DNA from: JBGTIS01 sp041745535
GTDB taxonomy: Bacteria; Bacteroidota; Bacteroidia; Cytophagales; Cyclobacteriaceae
DNA: 10,613 nt
Assembly: GCA_041745535.1 (NCBI GenBank)
Contig: JBGTIS010000040.1
Coordinates: 1-10,613 of the forward strand
Reading direction: 5' to 3'
The notes under the pieces are model-generated. The model was not told the origin of the DNA. It saw only the letters and a program-made list of their open reading frames with translations, and made no database searches. The position numbers and the translations under genes are program-made. The first letter of the stretch is position 1. Each line of letters begins with the position of its first letter. Of the stretch, positions 6,094 through 10,613 are shown piece by piece.

Positions 6094-7263
6094 TTATTCT
6101 ATAATATTAAAATGTTCCAGGTAATCATTTTTAAGGGTAAGTCCTACACCAGGTTTTTTGTCATCCAACTGAAGCGTACCATTTTCAGCGATAATTTCTC
6201 CGTCGAAGATGTACCAGAACATTTCGTTACCCACTTCAATTTCTGTTTGGGGGAAATACTCTGCCATGGGGCTGGCAAATGAACTCATTGCCACATGCAG
6301 GTTGTGCATTTGTCCGCCATGCGGGATCACCTCAACGCCGTGTACCTGTGCCATGTTACAAATTTTCTGTGCTTCGGTAAAGCCGCCCACCCGGTTGGTG
6401 TCGAACTGGAAAATATCCAATGCCTGTGTTTGCAGCAGGTCATGAAATCCGTATCGGGTAAATTCATGCTCTCCCCCCGAGATAGGAATGTCGGTATATT
6501 GCTTTAGTTTGGCGAAATTTTGTATTTCATCGGGGAGCAGCAATTCTTCTGCCCATCGGGGCTGATATTTTTCAATGGCCTGTAAAAACCGTTTGGCATA
6601 CGGAAAGTTAAAGCCCATATAGGCTTCTACCATTACATCAACGTCGTTGCCCACGGTTTCCCGCACCACTTTTACCATTTCAATATTCTTTTTCATCCCG
6701 GCCAGTCCTTCGGTAATAGGGTAACCGCACCGCAGCTTCATCCCCTTAAAGCCCTGTTCCTTGTACTGTGCGGCTTCCTGTTGCAGGCTATCCAGGTCGC
6801 GGGTATAGAGGCGGCTGTAGTAAGCGGGAATGGCTTCTTTGGTGCGGCCGCCGAGCAGCATAAATACCGGTTGTCGCATCACCTTACCTTTAATATCCCA
6901 CAAGGCGATATCCACGGCACTGATGGCGGCCAGGACAGCCCCCTTTCTGCCATAGGCAATGGTGGATCGGTACATTTTTTCGAACAGGTATTCGGTGTTC
7001 AGCGGATTTTCGTTTACTAAAAGCTGCGATAACTTGGCATCGATAATGTTTTTGGTGATATCCGGACACAGACCGGCATTGCCAATGCCCACTGTGCCAT
7101 CATCGGTTTCTATTTCAACCACCAGCCAGCTGAAAAAGCGGAAAGGTGCCTGAGAATCTTTCTGAAAGGGGAGTGCACTAAGGGGGGTAGCGAAAATGGT
7201 GTCGCTGGTTTTAACAGGTCCCTGCCATTGGTAAAGTTTTGTCTTTATGCGCTGTATTCTCAT
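6094..7263 (-). CDS. Enolase-superfamily sugar-acid dehydratase, L-rhamnonate dehydratase-like
   Basis: The 389-residue protein has the two-domain enolase-superfamily build (mandelate racemase/muconate lactonising group): an N-terminal capping domain to about 125 and a barrel domain after it. These enzymes abstract the proton alpha to a carboxylate; dehydratases form 2-keto-3-deoxy acids. It resembles L-rhamnonate dehydratase (RhmD) from memory: GMKL (174-177) in place of a KxK base motif, PRWAEELLLPD (235-245), ISGGEHEF (261-268), FQFDTNRVGG (285-294) and VIPHGGQMHN (312-321). Metal ligands would be E213, E239 and E265. D288 and H315 are 27 residues apart, the same spacing as the catalytic Asp-His dyad I recall in E. 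coli RhmD. The first metal ligand is Glu, where RhmD has Asp. Likely substrates are L-rhamnonate, L-lyxonate or a related aldonate; the precise one is not resolved. The ATG at 7263 lies in an A-rich leader without Shine-Dalgarno sequence. Confidence 0.88.
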   Translation of the reverse strand: MRIQRIKTKLYQWQGPVKTSDTIFATPLSALPFQKDSQAPFRFFSWLVVEIETDDGTVGIGNAGLCPDITKNIIDAKLSQLLVNENPLNTEYLFEKMYRSTIAYGRKGAVLAAISAVDIALWDIKGKVMRQPVFMLLGGRTKEAIPAYYSRLYTRDLDSLQQEAAQYKEQGFKGMKLRCGYPITEGLAGMKKNIEMVKVVRETVGNDVDVMVEAYMGFNFPYAKRFLQAIEKYQPRWAEELLLPDEIQNFAKLKQYTDIPISGGEHEFTRYGFHDLLQTQALDIFQFDTNRVGGFTEAQKICNMAQVHGVEVIPHGGQMHNLHVAMSSFASPMAEYFPQTEIEVGNEMFWYIFDGEIIAENGTLQLDDKKPGVGLTLKNDYLEHFNIIE

Positions 7264-7306
7264 AGTTTGTTTTTTGATTTAATTATCTGATTAATAATCC
7301 GATATG

Positions 7307-7368
7307 CAGAAAAAGGCAGGGCATCCCAACTATTGCCTTTTGTGGCAAACCTGCCCGGCCTTTTTCTG
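7307..7368 (-). terminator. Long intergenic stem-loop between GH39 and dehydratase genes
   Basis: A 17-bp inverted repeat with one mismatch pairs 7307-7323 with 7352-7368; the outer 11 bp (CAGAAAAAGGC with GCCTTTTTCTG) are perfect. The 28-nt loop contains a second hairpin, TTGCC (7333-7337) with GGCAA (7344-7348). It begins 10 bp after the GH39 stop. It could act as a partial terminator or an RNA-processing and stability element lowering expression of the downstream catabolic genes. It lacks a T-tract immediately after the stem on the minus strand, so calling it an intrinsic terminator is uncertain. A dispersed palindromic repeat is the other option. Confidence 0.5.
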
Positions 7369-7378
7369 AACAGTTTAC

Positions 7379-9151
7379 TTACCAGGTAAGTCGCAGCAGC
7401 GATACGCCCTGACGGGGCAATTCCATCTTTATCACCGCTGCTCCATCTTTGATTTTTACCCACTCCGGTGAAGCAAGCATTTGCAGTTGCCCTGCTTTTT
7501 CCAGTTGCGCGACCTGTTCCGCGGAAGGATTTTGTGGCGATCCCATGGCCTTCCACACTTCGTAGGAATTGCTGTTTTCCTTATCTATTCGGTAATGGTG
7601 CAACAACGCCTGGCTTACGGGAATGCTCTGCAGGTTAACTGTTACGGTTGAGGCCGGTGCGTCCACATTATCATCGTGGTAGTTCCACACCATGACGGTG
7701 GCGGCATGTTCATCTTTGGCCGCGATGGCGTTGATGTCCGGCTGCCCGCCCCTCACACTTTCGTCGCGTACCTTTTCAAAATCATAGGCAAGCCCATCGT
7801 TTGTACTTGCCGATAAGTTACTGCTTGCGCTTTCTGTGGGCATGTTGCTTACCTCCACCCGGTTGCCCTGCATCATGCCAAACATGCGGAACACATTCAG
7901 CACAGGCTTATCCACACCATTGGTGGCCATATCGCGGAATCCCGCATACCAGGGCTGGTTTTCAAATTCGAACCCCCAGGTAACCGCACCCAGCAAATTC
8001 ACACCATAATGATCGGCCAGGTCATATTTGCGGGCAAAAGAAGCGGCGGTATAACTGGAATACATGGTGCCGTTCCGGTAGGCATTGTGCGGATAGTACT
8101 GTTCTGAACAGGCCGCGCAACCTTCCGGATCAGATTCGCCAATAATGATGGGCAAATCTTTTAACTGAGGAAAAGAGGCCACTATTTCGAAGCCCTTGTC
8201 GATGTCGCGCAACTGCTTGCCCATGTCCATCTGCACGACCTCATCCACCACTTTCGGGCTGCCTTTGGCATGGAAGGTAATAAAATCAAGTGGCGCACCG
8301 GTTTTGCCGGTTACATGGTTTTTGCCATTGACAATGTGTTCCAAAAATGTGGTAAGAAACTCAGCTGCCTTTTCCGATCCCGGGCCGGTAGTTTCCGGGC
8401 CACCCATTTTGGCAGTTGGCAGGGCACGCTTCACGGCATCGGCCGTGTAATCGTATAATTTAATATATTCCTCCGTGGTTCCCTGCCAGTAACCAATATT
8501 AGGCTCATTCCACAATTCCCAGTACCATTCTTCCACTTCCGCTTTGCCATAGCGGTCTACACTATGCCGCACCCATTGGTACACGAGTTCAGCCCATTTT
8601 TCATAATCTTCGGGTGGATATGCCCAGCCGGTGAATATATTGCCATACTGGGCACCCGGTGCCCAGTGGTGCCGATATGGTTCAGGTTTTGACGAAAGGG
8701 CTTTGGGCATAAAACCAATTTGAGCCATAGGCCGCATGCCCCTTTCAATGTAGGTATCAAAAATTTTATCAATGATAGTCCAGTCGTACACTGGGTTTCC
8801 TTTTTTATCTTCGGTATAGGCATTGGAAGATCCCCATTTGAGGGCATCGCGCTTACCTTCGTCGGTAACCAGCAAACTATGCGCCCGCACATTTACCGGT
8901 ACCGGACTCAAAGCCGCCATTTCAGAAAGCAGCTTTTGGCCATCTTTCATATAGGTATAATTGGGTTCGTCGTACCCCCACCAGGCCCAGATGGGTTTCA
9001 TGGCCCCTTTTTCTTTATTAAAATCAACATGAATGGAAACCTTATCCGATTCTTTTGGAGTGGTTTGGGCAAAGCAGAAAGGAGCGCATATCATGCTTAA
9101 TAAAAAGCAGATAGTCATCCTCAAAAATTGAATAGAATGTTTTTGTGTCAT
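7379..9151 (-). CDS. Secreted glycoside hydrolase, GH39-like (beta-xylosidase/iduronidase group)
   Basis: The 590-residue protein has an N-terminal signal peptide (hydrophobic 12-27, likely cleavage after CFA at 28), so it acts in the periplasm or outside. The catalytic barrel follows: WAWWGYDEPNYTY (55-67), VRAHSLL (88-94), the acid/base motif ELWNEPN with E216, and the nucleophile strand PIIIGESDPEG with E339. The spacing and the WNEPN motif suit clan GH-A, and the overall pattern suits GH39, whose members include beta-xylosidases and alpha-L-iduronidases. A beta-rich C-terminal domain occupies about 480-590. A CxxC pair (C345, C348) just after the nucleophile may form a disulfide. It lies 69 bp after susD and is presumably part of the glycan-processing step; substrate could be a xyloside, an arabinoside or a uronic-acid glycoside. 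The start ATG at 9151 has no Shine-Dalgarno sequence. GH30 or another clan A family is a less likely alternative. Confidence 0.85.
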   Translation of the reverse strand: MTQKHSIQFLRMTICFLLSMICAPFCFAQTTPKESDKVSIHVDFNKEKGAMKPIWAWWGYDEPNYTYMKDGQKLLSEMAALSPVPVNVRAHSLLVTDEGKRDALKWGSSNAYTEDKKGNPVYDWTIIDKIFDTYIERGMRPMAQIGFMPKALSSKPEPYRHHWAPGAQYGNIFTGWAYPPEDYEKWAELVYQWVRHSVDRYGKAEVEEWYWELWNEPNIGYWQGTTEEYIKLYDYTADAVKRALPTAKMGGPETTGPGSEKAAEFLTTFLEHIVNGKNHVTGKTGAPLDFITFHAKGSPKVVDEVVQMDMGKQLRDIDKGFEIVASFPQLKDLPIIIGESDPEGCAACSEQYYPHNAYRNGTMYSSYTAASFARKYDLADHYGVNLLGAVTWGFEFENQPWYAGFRDMATNGVDKPVLNVFRMFGMMQGNRVEVSNMPTESASSNLSASTNDGLAYDFEKVRDESVRGGQPDINAIAAKDEHAATVMVWNYHDDNVDAPASTVTVNLQSIPVSQALLHHYRIDKENSNSYEVWKAMGSPQNPSAEQVAQLEKAGQLQMLASPEWVKIKDGAAVIKMELPRQGVSLLRLTW

Positions 9152-9220
9152 GGGTTAAAATATTTATTGGTTGGTTTCATTTTCTTTGGTAACACCTGAA
9201 GGTAATCTAAAATTAGCCAA

Positions 9221-10613
9221 TTAGTTACCATAACCAGGATTTTGTGCAAGGTTCGGATTTCGGCTGGTTTCTATAGCCGGAATGGGGAAAAGCACATGGT
9301 GATCACTGGCATTGGCAATTCCGTGCTGCTGGGCAAAGCTGATCAGCCGGTCATGCCGAAGCAGATCCCAGCGGTAATGGCCTTCGCCGATAAATTCACT
9401 GAGGCGCTCATCGAGGATAGCATCTCTGAACTGAGACTGGTTCAGGCCGGACAAATCCGGGTATACACTGTCAGGTTGTTCCTGTGTGGTACCCACCCCC
9501 CGGGCACGCTGCCGCACCATGTTGATAGCAGCATAGGCTTCCGGGGTAGGACCTCCATTGGCTTCATTTACCGCTTCCGCGTAGGTAAGCAATATATCAG
9601 AATATCGGATAATGGGGAAATCCACCCCTTCTCTCAGCAAGCCGGAACCAAAATCCACATGATGGTATTTCACTATAAAAGGCGCATACATTTGTACGGG
9701 TTCATTCACCAGTACACTGGTGCCTTGGGTGTAATAATAAGGCATTTCATTCCGCATGGTCCACCATTTTCGATAAGTGGCCGGCGTAGATTCAAAAACA
9801 TCTTTCTTCACCTGGAAAATCACGAGGTCTTTCAGGTAATGGAACTGAACCGTAGTGCCATCCGGGGTAGACTGTTGCGGAGGACCAAACAAATAAATCA
9901 TTCTGGTTTGGAAAAGCCCGGAAGTAGCATTGGCATTGCCCCCATGCTGAATAGAAAAGATCAGCTCTTCTCCATTGCTAAAGTCAGGATCTGTAATGTT
10001 TTCATAGTCATCAAACAAACCGAAAACACCCAGGTCCATTACTTTTTTCGCTTCCGCGGCAGCGTTCTGACAATCGCGTTGTTGCAGATATACTTTTGCC
10101 AGCAGGGCGGTTGCTGCCGCAGCAGTGGCCCTGCCCGCCGTATGATCGCCGCTGTTGTAAGGACCCATTTCTTCCACTGCCTGCTGCAGATCGGTAATAA
10201 TCTGGGCATACACTTCTTCTTCCGTATTTCGGGGCTTGTCTGTTTCGCTTAAATCGATGGTAGGATTTGTATAGATGGGCACCCCGCCAAAAATACGGAC
10301 CAGATTAAAATAAAATAATGCCCGCAGGAATTTGGTCTGCCCGCTGATGGATGCTTTCACATTATCAGCGATGGGTGCCTCTTCCAGCTTGTTAATGAGA
10401 AAATTAGCCCGGTTGATGGCCAGATAAAAACGCTCCCAGGCGGTAAACAATTCATTGGCATCGGCGGTCCAGGAAAAGGTATTCCATTCGGTATCCAGGG
10501 CCGATCTGTCGCCCGATCCGTTGGCGGAACCACCACCTATTAAGATGCCACCGCCTACATCAGCCAGTGAAATCATCTGGCCGTCTCGGTAGCTGTCGTC
10601 CCACAGTCGATTA
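9221..10613 (-). CDS. SusD/RagB-family outer-membrane glycan-binding protein (5' end missing)
   Basis: The frame is open to the right window edge, and 451 residues follow an internal Met at 10576. Counting from that Met, hallmarks are FLRALFYFNLVRIFGGVPI (83-101), a helical repeat region around 145-185 with ALLAKVYLQ, IIRYSDILLTYAEAVNE (322-338), INMVRQRA (351-358), AILDERLSEFIGEGHYRWDL (386-405), and the closing FPIPAIETSRNPNLAQNPGY (430-449). These match the SusD-like N-terminal TPR-type and RagB/SusD C-terminal domains. Family members are usually about 500-600 residues lipidated at an N-terminal Cys, so the signal peptide and first 70-100 residues lie outside the window. SusD proteins lid a TonB-dependent SusC porin, which is expected just beyond the right edge. 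It is probably the first visible gene of the operon; GH39 follows after 69 bp. Confidence 0.95.
   Translation of the reverse strand, partial: NRLWDDSYRDGQMISLADVGGGILIGGGSANGSGDRSALDTEWNTFSWTADANELFTAWERFYLAINRANFLINKLEEAPIADNVKASISGQTKFLRALFYFNLVRIFGGVPIYTNPTIDLSETDKPRNTEEEVYAQIITDLQQAVEEMGPYNSGDHTAGRATAAAATALLAKVYLQQRDCQNAAAEAKKVMDLGVFGLFDDYENITDPDFSNGEELIFSIQHGGNANATSGLFQTRMIYLFGPPQQSTPDGTTVQFHYLKDLVIFQVKKDVFESTPATYRKWWTMRNEMPYYYTQGTSVLVNEPVQMYAPFIVKYHHVDFGSGLLREGVDFPIIRYSDILLTYAEAVNEANGGPTPEAYAAINMVRQRARGVGTTQEQPDSVYPDLSGLNQSQFRDAILDERLSEFIGEGHYRWDLLRHDRLISFAQQHGIANASDHHVLFPIPAIETSRNPNLAQNPGYGN

Noticed and set aside
7260..7556. Minus-strand 98-codon frame overlapping the GH39 end and the spacer
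   Set aside because: It lies mostly within the GH39 coding sequence in another frame and shows no family features.

Overview
The window looks like a polysaccharide- and sugar-acid-utilisation locus of a Bacteroidota bacterium (the Cytophagales/Chitinophagales type is a guess). The reasons are a SusD/RagB-family outer-membrane binding protein, start codons that all lack a Shine-Dalgarno sequence, and AT-rich spacers between genes of moderate GC. This rests on protein motifs read by eye; no database search was possible.

Layout. From the right edge to about 1770, seven genes run on the minus strand with short gaps. In transcription order they are: a 5'-truncated susD-like gene (10613-9221), a secreted GH39-type glycoside hydrolase (9151-7379), an enolase-superfamily sugar-acid dehydratase resembling L-rhamnonate dehydratase (7263-6094), a short-chain dehydrogenase (6077-5301), an AraD1/GguC-type protein of the fumarylacetoacetate hydrolase (FAH) superfamily (5290-4277), and a tripartite TRAP transporter, dctP (4236-3181), dctQ (3194-2712) and dctM (2699 to about 1770). 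Gaps are 69, 115, 16, 10, 40, -14 and 12 nt, which fits one operon. The 115-nt gap holds a large stem-loop that could partly separate the polymer-capture genes from the catabolic and uptake genes.

How the genes could work together (inference). SusC/D bind and import a glycan fragment, GH39 releases a sugar, and TRAP carries a sugar acid (aldonate or uronate) across the inner membrane. The dehydratase makes a 2-keto-3-deoxy acid, which the dehydrogenase and/or the FAH-family enzyme process towards central metabolism. The actual sugar cannot be fixed from sequence.

The left part differs. The dctM reading frame loses family resemblance after about residue 310 (nt ~1770), so the membrane subunit lacks roughly its last quarter. 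Then come about 870 bp without a convincing gene but with several palindromes and inverted repeats. Finally a plus-strand gene for a 292-residue protein of unknown function (16-894) points toward the operon. This reads as a rearrangement or insertion boundary, or possibly an assembly join.

I see no rRNA, tRNA, CRISPR array, recognisable transposase or complete mobile element. The most notable points are the broken TRAP transporter at a junction and the SusD-GH39-dehydratase-FAH-TRAP arrangement. I see no evidence for an entirely new system.
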